Assembly: GCA_905221035.1 (NCBI GenBank)
Contig: CAJNBP010000019.1
Span: 1 to 31,690 of the forward strand
Reading direction: 5' to 3'
From: a bacterium
GTDB taxonomy: Bacteria; Bacillota; Bacilli; Lactobacillales; Streptococcaceae
Length of the DNA: 31,690 nucleotides
Shown piece by piece: positions 9,904 to 17,073 of the stretch. The translations under genes were made by a program, and so were the position numbers. How positions within the stretch are numbered: the first letter of the stretch is position 1; every line of letters begins with the position of its first letter. The notes under the pieces were generated by a model. It saw only the letters and a list, made by a program, of their open reading frames with translations. It did not search any database and had not been told where the DNA came from.

Positions 9904-10839
9904 ATGATTCTAAGACATCCGGGTATTAGCCCAACCAATGACTTGGTTGCTAAGAAAATTTTCAGCAATCCAGAAATCACTTGTCAATTTATCCGTGATA
10001 TGCTGGACTTGCCAGCAAAAAATGTGACCATTTTGGAGGGAAGCAATATTCATGTCTTGCCTTCCCTGCCCTACTCAGCGCAGGATTTCTATACTAGTAT
10101 AGACGTCTTGGCAGAGTTGGACAATGGCACGCAGGTTATTATCGAAATCCAAGTTCATCATCAGAATTTTTTCATCAATCGTTTGTGGGCTTACTTGTGC
10201 AGTCAGGTCAATCAAAACCTTGAAAAAATCCGCCAACGAGAAGGTGATACACACCAGAGTTACAAGCATATCGCACCTGTTTACGCAATCGCTATTGTGG
10301 ATAGTAATTATTTCTCAGATGACTTGGCTTTTCATAGTTTTAGCATGCGAGAGGATACGACAGGTGAAGCCTTAACCATCACAAATAATGGACAGGAACA
10401 TCATCTAGTCAAGATGGCGTTCTTGGAATTAAAAAAATACAGAGAAACCAGCAAAGATAGCATTCGCAAACCGTGGTTGGAGTTTTTTGGTAACAAGCCT
10501 TTTACTCAGCAACCCGAGCGAGCCATCAGCCAAGCAGATCAACTGCTAGACTACAAGAGCTGGTCCGAGGAGGACAGGAAGATGTTTAGTCAACTACGTA
10601 TGCGTGAAGAACAAGCCTTGTTAGCACAGGACTATGCCTTGGAAACTGCTAGAGCAGAGGGCATTGAACAAGGCCGAGCAGAGGGAGTTGAACAAGGCCG
10701 AGCAGAGGGAGTTGAACAAGGTCTAGAGCGTGGGAAAATCTTTACCTTTCTAGATTTAGTACGCCAACATGTTTTAACTTCCGAATTTGCGAGTGAGCAA
10801 TTAGGCATGACCGTTGCTGAGTTTGAGGCCTTGTTGTAA
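9904..10839 (+). CDS. Rpn-family PD-(D/E)XK nuclease (recombination-promoting nuclease / putative transposase)
   Basis: 311 residues. Residues 1-40 (ILRHPGISPTNDLVAKKIF..., then FIRDMLDLP) are the characteristic Rpn/PDDEXK_2 N-terminus. The nuclease core is visible as SIDVLAELDNG (D67) and VIIEIQVHH (E81, Q83), the D...ExQ form of the PD-(D/E)XK site common in this family. The C-terminal part (about 215-311) is a charged helix with three near-identical RAEG(I/V)EQG units (residues 250-273) and a compact ending. Family members are DNA endonucleases; in E. coli they promote recombination and are toxic, with roles in phage defence. Start ATG follows AAGGAGG by six bases. A remnant of another Rpn gene lies just downstream. 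The gene also carries a strong internal start (see the separate entry). Confidence 0.85.
   Translation: MILRHPGISPTNDLVAKKIFSNPEITCQFIRDMLDLPAKNVTILEGSNIHVLPSLPYSAQDFYTSIDVLAELDNGTQVIIEIQVHHQNFFINRLWAYLCSQVNQNLEKIRQREGDTHQSYKHIAPVYAIAIVDSNYFSDDLAFHSFSMREDTTGEALTITNNGQEHHLVKMAFLELKKYRETSKDSIRKPWLEFFGNKPFTQQPERAISQADQLLDYKSWSEEDRKMFSQLRMREEQALLAQDYALETARAEGIEQGRAEGVEQGRAEGVEQGLERGKIFTFLDLVRQHVLTSEFASEQLGMTVAEFEALL
10582..10839 (+). other. Candidate internal start giving an 85-residue C-terminal Rpn product
   Basis: Inside the rpn gene, AGGAGG (10568-10573) is followed after eight bases by an in-frame ATG (10582). Translation from it would give residues 227-311 only, beginning MFSQLRMREEQ, which is the repeat-bearing C-terminal domain without the nuclease core. 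E. coli rpn genes are reported to make such intragenic short proteins (RpnS) that block the toxicity of the full-length protein. The match here is inference: the Shine-Dalgarno also encodes Glu-Glu-Asp-Arg and could be chance. No internal promoter was identified. Confidence 0.45.
10652..10723 (+). repeat. Three tandem 24-bp units inside rpn
   Basis: Three head-to-tail 24-bp units (10652-10675, 10676-10699, 10700-10723). Each reads gagcagaggg, a two-base variable step (ca or ag), then ttgaacaagg and a final cc or tc. Units two and three differ at one base. They encode (R/A)AEG(I/V)EQG in frame, so gain or loss of units changes the helix length by eight residues without a frameshift. Confidence 0.9.
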
Positions 10840-10849
10840 GACCAGCACT

Positions 10850-10954
10850 AACGGTCAGAAAAAACATCTAGTCAAGATGGCGTTCTTGGAATTGAAAAAA
10901 TATAGAGAAACCATCAAAGACGAGGTTCGTAAACCATGGTTGGAGTTTTTGTAA
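10850..10954 (+). pseudogene. Remnant of a second Rpn-family gene
   Basis: An in-frame segment reads NGQKKHLVKMAFLELKKY, then RETIKDEVRKPWLEFL, and stops with TAA at 10952-10954. It is a diverged copy of 10389-10487 inside the intact rpn gene (HLVKMAFLELKKYRETSKDSIRKPWLEF). The differences (for example IKDEVR for SKDSIR) show it comes from a paralogue rather than a fresh duplication. Start and nuclease core are missing. It begins only ten bases after the intact gene's stop, consistent with deletion between tandem rpn copies. Confidence 0.8.
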
Positions 10955-10969
10955 ATCAGTAAATCAATG

Positions 10970-11008
10970 ACAGATTTTTCCGTGATAGATGGAAGAATCT
11001 GTTTTTTT
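10970..11008 (+). terminator. Rho-independent terminator after the rpn locus
   Basis: ACAGATTTTTCC (10970-10981) pairs with GGAAGAATCTGT (10991-11002), 11 Watson-Crick pairs plus one G-T, around a 9-base loop and followed by a run of T to 11008. Confidence 0.85.
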
Positions 11009-11210
11009 AGTTATGCTAGATGTGAGCTCTGAAACAGTAAGATATAGTGAATTGAAATAAGATATGAACAAAGAAATTAGGAAAGTCAAATTATAGTTAA
11101 ATGAAATAAAAACCGAACAAATAGATTGCGGAATTCAAACCAATTTCTAACAATGTTTTAGAAAACTCAGTGTACTATTTTATATTCAATAAATTGTGGT
11201 TTTAAAAACG
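11009..11210. other. Non-coding AT-rich spacer
   Basis: No reading frame or RNA gene that I can support. A weak inverted pair TTTCTAA/TTTAGAAA occurs around 11143-11163. The texture resembles degenerate interspersed repeat DNA of mitis-group streptococci, but I cannot assign it to a named repeat family. Confidence 0.3.
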
Positions 11211-11234
11211 AAAAAAAGAGCATCTCAGCTCTTT
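11211..11234 (-). terminator. Terminator of the small minus-strand unit
   Basis: On the minus strand AAAGAGC (11234-11228) pairs perfectly with GCTCTTT (11221-11215) around the 6-base loop TGAGAT, followed by an uninterrupted T run. It lies 18 bases after the stop of the 20-residue ORF. It could also serve recG-independent antisense transcripts. Confidence 0.8.
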
Positions 11235-11251
11235 CTTCCTTCTATTCAATC

Positions 11252-11314
11252 TTATTTTGTTGCTTCTTTCTTTTGGAAAGTGGTTTGGTAATTTACTTTA
11301 ATCGTTACTGTCAT
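11252..11314 (-). CDS. Candidate 20-residue peptide
   Basis: An ATG at 11314 is preceded by GAGG (11326-11323) at eight bases and ends in TAA at 11252. The product begins MTVTIKVNYQ and ends KKEATK. It is basic and has no signal peptide or membrane segment. A TATACT box lies at 11351-11346, placing a start of transcription near 11339, and a strong terminator follows at 11234-11211, so the whole unit is about 130 bp. I recall that a small hypothetical gene is annotated near this position in pneumococcus but do not recognise a function. It could instead be a small RNA that happens to contain an ORF. Confidence 0.5.
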   Translation of the reverse strand: MTVTIKVNYQTTFQKKEATK

Positions 11315-11345
11315 GTGAGAGTCCTCATTTCTTTTTGATGACTCT

Positions 11346-11378
11346 AGTATAAGGGTCAAACCTGAAAGCTAGCTTAAG
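11346..11378 (-). promoter_or_regulatory. Candidate promoter of the small unit, with a CiaR-like direct repeat
   Basis: On the minus strand CTTAAG (11378-11373), five bases, TTTCAG (11367-11362), ten bases, then TATACT (11351-11346). CiaR of pneumococcus binds NTTAAG-N5-WTTAAG near -35; the second half here is one base off, at its fourth position. No canonical -35 hexamer is present, which would fit an activator-dependent promoter. Suggestive only. Confidence 0.35.
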
Positions 11379-11395
11379 TTTTTCTTAGAGAAAGC

Positions 11396-13411
11396 TTAAT
11401 CCAGATGTTCTTTCTTTTCCAGATGAAGGGCAATCATGCGCCATTCCGGATCCTCTTGCCAACCTTCGATAGAACTAATGTAGCTAGCAACCTTTCTGGC
11501 TTCTTCTAAAATCGGAAAATCTTCGATAATATCAGCCACTTGGAATTCTGGGAGACCTGACTGTCTGGTTCCAAAAATCTCACCCGATCCGCGCATTTTC
11601 AAATCTTCCTCCGCAAGGACAAATCCATTGGTGGTTTCCGTCATGATGCGCATGCGGTCTTTCCCAGAATCAGTCTTGGGATTGGCAACGAGAACAGCAT
11701 AGGACTGCTTGTCGCCCCGACCGACACGACCTCTGAGCTGGTGAAGCTGGCTGAGACCGAAGCGATCGGCATCCATGATAATCATGACAGTCGCATTGGG
11801 AACATTAACCCCGACCTCGATAACCGTTGTCGAAACCAAAATATCAGTCTTTCTCTCTTTGAACTCCTGCATAATCTGGTCTTTTTCGTCACTCTTCATC
11901 TTACCATGTAGCAGAGCAACCTCAGCCTTGCCAGCAAAATGAGCTGTCAGCTCCTCAGACAATGCAATGGCATTTTTCAGATCTAGAGCTTCTGATTCTT
12001 CAATCAAGGGAGAGATGACATAGGCTTGAGAACCTTTTTGGATTTCTCCCTCTAACCAGGTCAAGACCTGAGGCAGCTGCTCATGCTTAATCCAGCGCGT
12101 CACAATAGGCTTCCGCCCTGCTGGCATCTGGTCAATAATGGAAACATCCATATCTCCAAAGGCTGTGATAGCCAGCGTCCGTGGAATAGGAGTCGCCGTC
12201 ATCATGAGGACATCTGGGTTGTCGCCTTTTTCTCTCAGAACACGCCTTTGCCCTACACCAAAGCGGTGCTGCTCATCGATGATAATCAAGCCAAGGCGAG
12301 CATAATCCACCCCATCCTGAATCAGAGCGTGGGTTCCGATAATCAAATCAGCCTCACCCTTGGCAATAGTCTCTAAAACTTCTCTTTTTTCTGCCACTTT
12401 CAAGGAACCTGTCAAAAGAGCCAGTTTCAAGTCTGGAAAAAGACCCTTCAAACTCTCAAAGTGTTGCTCTGCTAGAATCTCTGTTGGCACCATGAGGGCT
12501 GCTTGGTAGCCAGCCGTCACCGCTGCAAACATGGCCAAGCCAGCGACCACCGTTTTTCCGCTCCCCACATCCCCTTGCAGGAGACGATTCATGTGATGGT
12601 TGGACTTCATATCGGTTAAAATTTCCTGCAAACTCTTTTCTTGAGCTGAAGTCAGGGCAAAAGGAAGACTTTCCTTGACTGCTGTCACTTTTTCCTGAGA
12701 CCAATCCAGAACCAGGCCACTTCCCTGAACTCTATTTTCAGACTTGAGCGTCTGCAATTGCATTTGGAAATAAAAGAGTTCCTCAAACTTGATACGGCGA
12801 AGGGCCTGCTTGTATTCTGCAAAATCCTTGGGGAAATGCATGGCGCGAACAGCCTGACAACGGGAAATGAGTTTGTATTTGTCCAGCAAAGACTGGGGCA
12901 GATTTTCCTCTATCAAGAGGTCCAGTCCCTGATCAAAGGCCGTCTTGATGACCTTGACCAGACTGGCCTGACTGATCCCCTGAGCCAGACGATAGACAGG
13001 CTGGAGGTCATCCTCCACCTGAGCCAGAACCTTCATCCCTGTCAAACTTGCCTTGGCGCGGTCCCATTTTCCAAATACAGCCAGGATTGCTCCCAACTCT
13101 ATCTTGTCAGCCAGATAGGGCTGGTTAAAGAAATTCACCGCAAAAACGACTTCTCCCTGCTTGAGGCTAAAGCGCAGACGATTGCGCTTGAAACCATAAT
13201 ACTGGACACTGGCTGGAGTCACTACCTGACCAGATAGAACAGCCTTTTCACCGTCTTCTAGCTCCAGAACCTGCTTGGTTTTGAAGTCTTCATAACGGAA
13301 AGGAAAGTAGAGCAAGAGGTCTTGCAAGTTTTCAATTCCTAGTTTAGCGTATTTCTCTGCTGACTTTGGTCCCACACCAGGTAAGACATGCAAGGGTTGG
13401 TGTAGATTCAT
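11396..13411 (-). CDS. recG: ATP-dependent DNA helicase RecG
   Basis: 671 residues from the ATG at 13411 (MNLHQPLHVLPGVGPK), which follows AAAGGAG; an in-frame ATG at 13468 has no support. RecG remodels stalled replication forks and branched recombination intermediates. The N-terminal LPGVGPKSAEKYAKLGI segment and the following wedge/OB domain bind branched DNA. Helicase motifs are all present: Walker A LLQGDVGSGKT, DEQH in IIIDEQHRFGVGQR, MMTATPIPRTLA (motif III) and QLHQLRGRVGRG (motif VI), then the C-terminal TRB hairpin region (GTRQSGLPEFQVAD). Length is normal for firmicutes. It is the last gene of the aroG-aroG-acpS-alr-recG run, 17 bases after alr. Confidence 0.97.
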   Translation of the reverse strand: MNLHQPLHVLPGVGPKSAEKYAKLGIENLQDLLLYFPFRYEDFKTKQVLELEDGEKAVLSGQVVTPASVQYYGFKRNRLRFSLKQGEVVFAVNFFNQPYLADKIELGAILAVFGKWDRAKASLTGMKVLAQVEDDLQPVYRLAQGISQASLVKVIKTAFDQGLDLLIEENLPQSLLDKYKLISRCQAVRAMHFPKDFAEYKQALRRIKFEELFYFQMQLQTLKSENRVQGSGLVLDWSQEKVTAVKESLPFALTSAQEKSLQEILTDMKSNHHMNRLLQGDVGSGKTVVAGLAMFAAVTAGYQAALMVPTEILAEQHFESLKGLFPDLKLALLTGSLKVAEKREVLETIAKGEADLIIGTHALIQDGVDYARLGLIIIDEQHRFGVGQRRVLREKGDNPDVLMMTATPIPRTLAITAFGDMDVSIIDQMPAGRKPIVTRWIKHEQLPQVLTWLEGEIQKGSQAYVISPLIEESEALDLKNAIALSEELTAHFAGKAEVALLHGKMKSDEKDQIMQEFKERKTDILVSTTVIEVGVNVPNATVMIIMDADRFGLSQLHQLRGRVGRGDKQSYAVLVANPKTDSGKDRMRIMTETTNGFVLAEEDLKMRGSGEIFGTRQSGLPEFQVADIIEDFPILEEARKVASYISSIEGWQEDPEWRMIALHLEKKEHLD

Positions 13412-13428
13412 GCTCCACTCCTTTCTTT

Positions 13429-14532
13429 TTAATAATATTCTCTCGGAATGCGATCGCTGAGGAGACAAAACACCTCATAGTTAATGGTCCCACGGTAGGT
13501 CGCCACCTGAGTAGCTGTGATTTCCTTGTCTCCGTTGGTGCCAATCAAAGTTACCTTTGTTCCCAGCGGATAAGTCTTAGGCAAACGAATGGTAATTTGG
13601 TCCATGGATACTCGTCCAACGATTGGGCAAACTTGGCCATCTACCAAGACAGTGAAATTCTGCATATCTCGTGTCCAGCCGTCCGCATAGCCGATTGGCA
13701 CCGTCGCAATGACTTGCTCGCTATCCGCCTGATAGGTCGCTCCATAGCCCATGCAAGCTCCAGCTGGAACTGTCTTGACATGAACCAAGGCAGACTCCAA
13801 GGTCAAGGCTGGAGTCAAGTCATAAGGCAAGTCCAAGACCTCTCCACTTGGGTTAAGACCATACATAGCGTCTCCCATACGGACCGCATTGAAAATAGTC
13901 TCTGCATGCCAGAGAGTCGTTGCCGAGTTGCTGGCATGAACCAGTTCTGGAAGACCTTTCATACTGGATAAAATAATTTTAAAGCGTTCTAACTGGGCAT
14001 TAAAGTAATCATCTGATTCCTCATCCGCAGTAGCAAAGTGGGTAAAAATCCCTTCAACACGAGCACCGTGTTGTTGAAGCAAGTCTTGAGCCTGATCAGC
14101 CTCACTAGCCTCTCTAAATCCAATCCGTCCCATCCCTGAGTCAATCTTGAGATGGACTGTCAATCCAGCTAGGTCTTCTTCTCTAGCTAACAGTGCTTGA
14201 ATCCACTCCAATCCAGCTACTGTCAAGGTGATCTCATATTCTTTAGCCAGAGCAACTGCTTCGATGTCAGAAACTCCTAAAATAAGGATTCTCTTGCTGA
14301 GTCCAGCTTGTCTGAGTTCAACGGCCTCATCAATATTCGAAACGCAAAAACCATCAACATCATCTTGAATAGCCGTCGCAACGGCAACAGCGCCATGACC
14401 ATAAGCATTGGCCTTGACCACTGCCCACTTGAGCGTTCCTTGAGGGATATGAGCTCCCATTTGCTGAATATTTTGTCGAATAGCTCCCAGATGAATTAGA
14501 GCCTTGGTTGGTCTATGTGGACTAGCTTTCAT
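13429..14532 (-). CDS. alr: Alanine racemase
   Basis: 367 residues from the ATG at 14532 ([18 protein letters not shown]); an in-frame ATG at 14553 would reach further into acpS and is less likely. PLP-dependent conversion of L- to D-alanine for peptidoglycan and teichoic acid. The PLP lysine is K40 in [11 protein letters not shown]. The second catalytic tyrosine is in the CMGYGATY segment, and the substrate-side motifs GRVSMDQ and [10 protein letters not shown] are intact. Its start overlaps the end of acpS by 11 bases, so the two are translationally coupled, the usual acpS-alr arrangement of firmicutes. Confidence 0.97.
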   Translation of the reverse strand: MKASPHRPTKALIHLGAIRQNIQQMGAHIPQGTLKWAVVKANAYGHGAVAVATAIQDDVDGFCVSNIDEAVELRQAGLSKRILILGVSDIEAVALAKEYEITLTVAGLEWIQALLAREEDLAGLTVHLKIDSGMGRIGFREASEADQAQDLLQQHGARVEGIFTHFATADEESDDYFNAQLERFKIILSSMKGLPELVHASNSATTLWHAETIFNAVRMGDAMYGLNPSGEVLDLPYDLTPALTLESALVHVKTVPAGACMGYGATYQADSEQVIATVPIGYADGWTRDMQNFTVLVDGQVCPIVGRVSMDQITIRLPKTYPLGTKVTLIGTNGDKEITATQVATYRGTINYEVFCLLSDRIPREYY

Positions 14533-14884
14533 GATTTTCCTCCAAAATGACACTGGCTGTCACAAACTGATCTGTATGGCTGATAGAGAGCCAAATCTTC
14601 CCTGAAAATGGTGCCTGACTAAAATAAGGCGCCCCGCGTTCATTGTTCAAGACTTCTAAATCCTGAAAACCGAGCTTGCCAATGCCCGTTCCCATAGCTT
14701 TGGAAAAGGCCTCCTTAGCCGACCAGCGACCAGCCAAATATTCGATTTGTCTGCGCCCTTTGAGACTGGTGAAGCGTTCCATTTCCTTAGCTGTCAGCAC
14801 GCGCTTGGCAAATCCTTCATGTCGTGTAACTGCTCTTTCTATCGAAGCCAATTCTTCGATATCAATTCCGTGTCCAACTATCAT
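14522..14884 (-). CDS. acpS: Holo-[acyl-carrier-protein] synthase
   Basis: 120 residues from the ATG at 14884 ([11 protein letters not shown]), the typical AcpS length. It transfers 4'-phosphopantetheine from CoA to the serine of acyl carrier protein, enabling fatty-acid synthesis. The magnesium ligands D8 (GIDI) and E58 ([14 protein letters not shown]) are in place, and [14 protein letters not shown] is the conserved C-terminal motif. The start lacks a clear Shine-Dalgarno; an in-frame ATG two codons earlier (14890) is possible. A hairpin sits 12 bases upstream of the start (14896-14917), so expression may depend on read-through or coupling from the DAHP synthase gene. Overlaps alr by 11 bases. 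Confidence 0.95.
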   Translation of the reverse strand: MIVGHGIDIEELASIERAVTRHEGFAKRVLTAKEMERFTSLKGRRQIEYLAGRWSAKEAFSKAMGTGIGKLGFQDLEVLNNERGAPYFSQAPFSGKIWLSISHTDQFVTASVILEENHES

Positions 14885-14895
14885 TCTCATCAAAA

Positions 14896-14917
14896 GGAGT
14901 TGAGATTCCCCAACTCC
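14896..14917 (-). promoter_or_regulatory. Hairpin between aroG and acpS, possible attenuator
   Basis: On the minus strand GGAGTTG (14917-14911) pairs with CAACTCC (14902-14896) around an 8-base loop and is followed by TTTT. It has the form of a weak intrinsic terminator. The only GGAG near acpS lies within its left arm, so the hairpin may also affect ribosome access. Confidence 0.5.
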
Positions 14918-14928
14918 ATCCTTTTCAC

Positions 14929-15960
14929 TTATTTTGTCAAGGTAGCATAGATTTCTTCTACCAAAGCCTCTGTATTTTCCCAACCTAGGCAAGGGTCGGT
15001 AATAGAGCAACCAAAGACCTCTGGTTGGTTTTGGCGACCATCTGCTAGGTAAGATTCAATCATAAAGCCTCGAACTGTCTTTTTGATTTTCTCGTTCCAA
15101 TCACGATTTTGCAAGGTCTGGCGAACAATTCGAATCTGCTCCATATATTGCTTGCCTGAGTTATCATGGTTGGTGTCGATGAGGATAAAAGGATTTTCAA
15201 GTCCCATGGCTTCATAGCGCTCAATAGCATTTAGCAAGGTTTCATAGTAAAAGTTAGGCTCATTTTTCCCATATTCATTGACTGCGCCACGAAGGATAAC
15301 GTGGGCTAAAGGATTTCCTGAAGTTTCCACTTCTTGGCCATGGAAAAGGAAGGTCTGTTTGTTTTGAGCAGCATAGATACCGTTAAACATGACCCCAAGA
15401 TTTCCTGAGGTTGGATTTTTCATCCCCACTGGTGCATCAATTCCTGAAGCCACAAAGCGGTGCTCTTGGTCTTCCACAGAACGAGCCCCCACAGCATGGT
15501 AGCTGACCAAATCATCTACCAAGACCAAATTTGACGGATAAAGCATCTCATCTGCCGTTGTCAAACCAGTCTCTGTAATCACGCGATAGTGCAACTGGCG
15601 CACAGCCTGCAAGCCATTAATTAGACTTGGAGCCTTAGAAGTATCTGGCTGGTGTACCAAGCCTTTATAGCCGTCTCCGTTGGTGCGAGGTTTAGCAGTA
15701 TAAACACGCATAACCATAAAAATCTTGTCCGCCACCTTCTTTTGCAAGGCTGATAAACGGCGGGCATATTCCAAGACAGCCTCTTCATTGTCAGAAGAGC
15801 AAGGACCAATCACCAAGAGGATACGGTCGTCTTCTCCTGAAATGATGTCTGCCAGTTCTCTATCGCGACGCTCCTTTAGGCGCAAGGCTTCCGCAGACAA
15901 TTGGGTTTCTGCCTTGATTGCTTCAATATCGATTTCTTGACCTTTTTCAATAAATGCCAT
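14929..15960 (-). CDS. aroG: DAHP synthase (3-deoxy-7-phosphoheptulonate synthase), second copy
   Basis: 343 residues. It condenses phosphoenolpyruvate and erythrose 4-phosphate, the first step of the shikimate route to aromatic amino acids. Class I (AroFGH-type) signatures are clear: GPCSSDN (metal cysteine), [29 protein letters not shown] (metal histidine), [11 protein letters not shown] (metal glutamate) and [13 protein letters not shown] (metal aspartate). The start lies one base after the stop of the neighbouring paralogue, with AGGAG inside the neighbour's last codons, so the two are co-translated. About three quarters of residues look identical to the neighbour. Paralogues usually differ in feedback control; which amino acid inhibits this copy cannot be read. 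Confidence 0.95.
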   Translation of the reverse strand: MAFIEKGQEIDIEAIKAETQLSAEALRLKERRDRELADIISGEDDRILLVIGPCSSDNEEAVLEYARRLSALQKKVADKIFMVMRVYTAKPRTNGDGYKGLVHQPDTSKAPSLINGLQAVRQLHYRVITETGLTTADEMLYPSNLVLVDDLVSYHAVGARSVEDQEHRFVASGIDAPVGMKNPTSGNLGVMFNGIYAAQNKQTFLFHGQEVETSGNPLAHVILRGAVNEYGKNEPNFYYETLLNAIERYEAMGLENPFILIDTNHDNSGKQYMEQIRIVRQTLQNRDWNEKIKKTVRGFMIESYLADGRQNQPEVFGCSITDPCLGWENTEALVEEIYATLTK

Positions 15961-15961
15961 C

Positions 15962-16993
15962 TTATTCTCCTAACGTTTGGTAGATTTCTCTGACAAGGGC
16001 TTCCGTATTTTCCCAGCCAAGACAAGGGTCCGTGATAGACTTGCCAAATACTTCCGGTTCGTTTTGACGGCCGTCTTCTAGATAAGACTCAATCATAAAG
16101 CCACGAACGTACTGCTTGATCTTTTCATTCCAATCACGGTTAATCAAGGTCTGGCGGACAATTCGAATTTGGTCCATATATTGCTTACCAGAATTGTCAT
16201 GATTGGTGTCGACGATGATAAAGGGATTTTCCAAGCCCATTTTCTCATACTGGGCAATGGTATCTATCAAATTATCATAGTAGTAGTTAGGAATATTCTT
16301 ACCATACTCATTGATCGCTCCACGGAGAATGGCGTGCGAAAGCGGGTTCCCAGTTGTTTCCACTTCTTTTCCTAGGAAAAGGAAGCTTTGTTTGTTTTGA
16401 GCAGCATAAATCCCATTAAACATAACATTGAGATTTCCTGAGGTCGGATTTTTAAACCCAGTCGCGAAATCCGCCCCACTGGCCACAAAGCGGTGTTGTT
16501 GGTCTTCAACTGAACGGGCACCAACCGCCATGTAAGAAATCAAATCATCTACAAGCGGTAGATTTTCAGGATAAAGCATTTCATCAGCTGTTGTCATACC
16601 TGTTTCTGTGATAACACGATAGTGAAGATGGCGAACAGCTTTGATTCCGTTGATGAGGCTTGGCGCTTCTGTCGCATTAGGCTGGTGAATCAAGCCCTTG
16701 TATCCATCTCCGTTGGTACGAGGTTTGGCTGTATAAACGCGCATAACCATAAAAATACGGTCTGCTACTTCTTCTTGCAAGGCTGCCAAACGCTTAGCGT
16801 ACTCAAGGACAGCTTCTTCATTGTCAGATGAGCATGGTCCGATTACCAAGAGAATCCGTTGGTCTTCTCCACGTATAATGGCTTCTAGCTCTTGATCGCG
16901 CTGTGATTTTCTCTCCAAAGCTTGGCCTTCTAATTTTGATAAGGCACGAACTTCTTCAATATTAATTTTAGGACTTTTTGCTGTAAATACCAT
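15962..16993 (-). CDS. aroG: DAHP synthase (3-deoxy-7-phosphoheptulonate synthase), first copy
   Basis: 343 residues, the upstream member of the tandem pair. It has the same class I metal- and substrate-binding motifs: [47 protein letters not shown] and [13 protein letters not shown]. Start ATG at 16993 follows AAGGAG. The N-terminal stretch (about residues 1-35) and the surface loops differ most from the other copy, fitting separate allosteric control. It heads the operon aroG-aroG-acpS-alr-recG; between it and secA lies a hairpin (17017-17055). No separate strong promoter was recognised in the 80-bp gap, so read-through from secA is possible. Confidence 0.95.
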   Translation of the reverse strand: MVFTAKSPKINIEEVRALSKLEGQALERKSQRDQELEAIIRGEDQRILLVIGPCSSDNEEAVLEYAKRLAALQEEVADRIFMVMRVYTAKPRTNGDGYKGLIHQPNATEAPSLINGIKAVRHLHYRVITETGMTTADEMLYPENLPLVDDLISYMAVGARSVEDQQHRFVASGADFATGFKNPTSGNLNVMFNGIYAAQNKQSFLFLGKEVETTGNPLSHAILRGAINEYGKNIPNYYYDNLIDTIAQYEKMGLENPFIIVDTNHDNSGKQYMDQIRIVRQTLINRDWNEKIKQYVRGFMIESYLEDGRQNEPEVFGKSITDPCLGWENTEALVREIYQTLGE

Positions 16994-17016
16994 AACTCAT
17001 CTCCTTATAAATCAAA

Positions 17017-17055
17017 CGGATACCAAGTAAAAATTTACTTTTCACAAGGTATCCG
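17017..17055 (-). terminator. Long hairpin between secA and the DAHP synthase genes
   Basis: CGGATACC (17017-17024) is exactly complementary to GGTATCCG (17048-17055), with an inner AAGTAAA/TTTACTT pair. On the minus strand it is followed by TTTGATTT. It probably ends or attenuates secA transcription ahead of aroG; the T tract is interrupted, so termination may be partial. Confidence 0.55.
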
Positions 17056-17073
17056 CCTCTAAACTATCTCATT

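Noticed and set aside
10652..10723. Regular 24-bp repeats as a CRISPR array
   Set aside because: Units are directly adjacent with no spacers and lie in the coding frame of rpn.
12456..12704. Long open frames antisense or out of frame inside recG, secA, der and others
   Set aside because: They have no ribosome-binding sites or recognisable domains and lie wholly within well-supported genes.
13412..13468. 19-residue N-terminal extension of RecG
   Set aside because: No ribosome-binding site at 13468, it overlaps alr, and RecG proteins begin near LHQPLHVLPGVG.
16994..17073. T-box or other riboswitch ahead of the DAHP synthase genes
   Set aside because: The gap is 80 bp, with a single hairpin and no T-box sequence or specifier stem; too short for known riboswitches.
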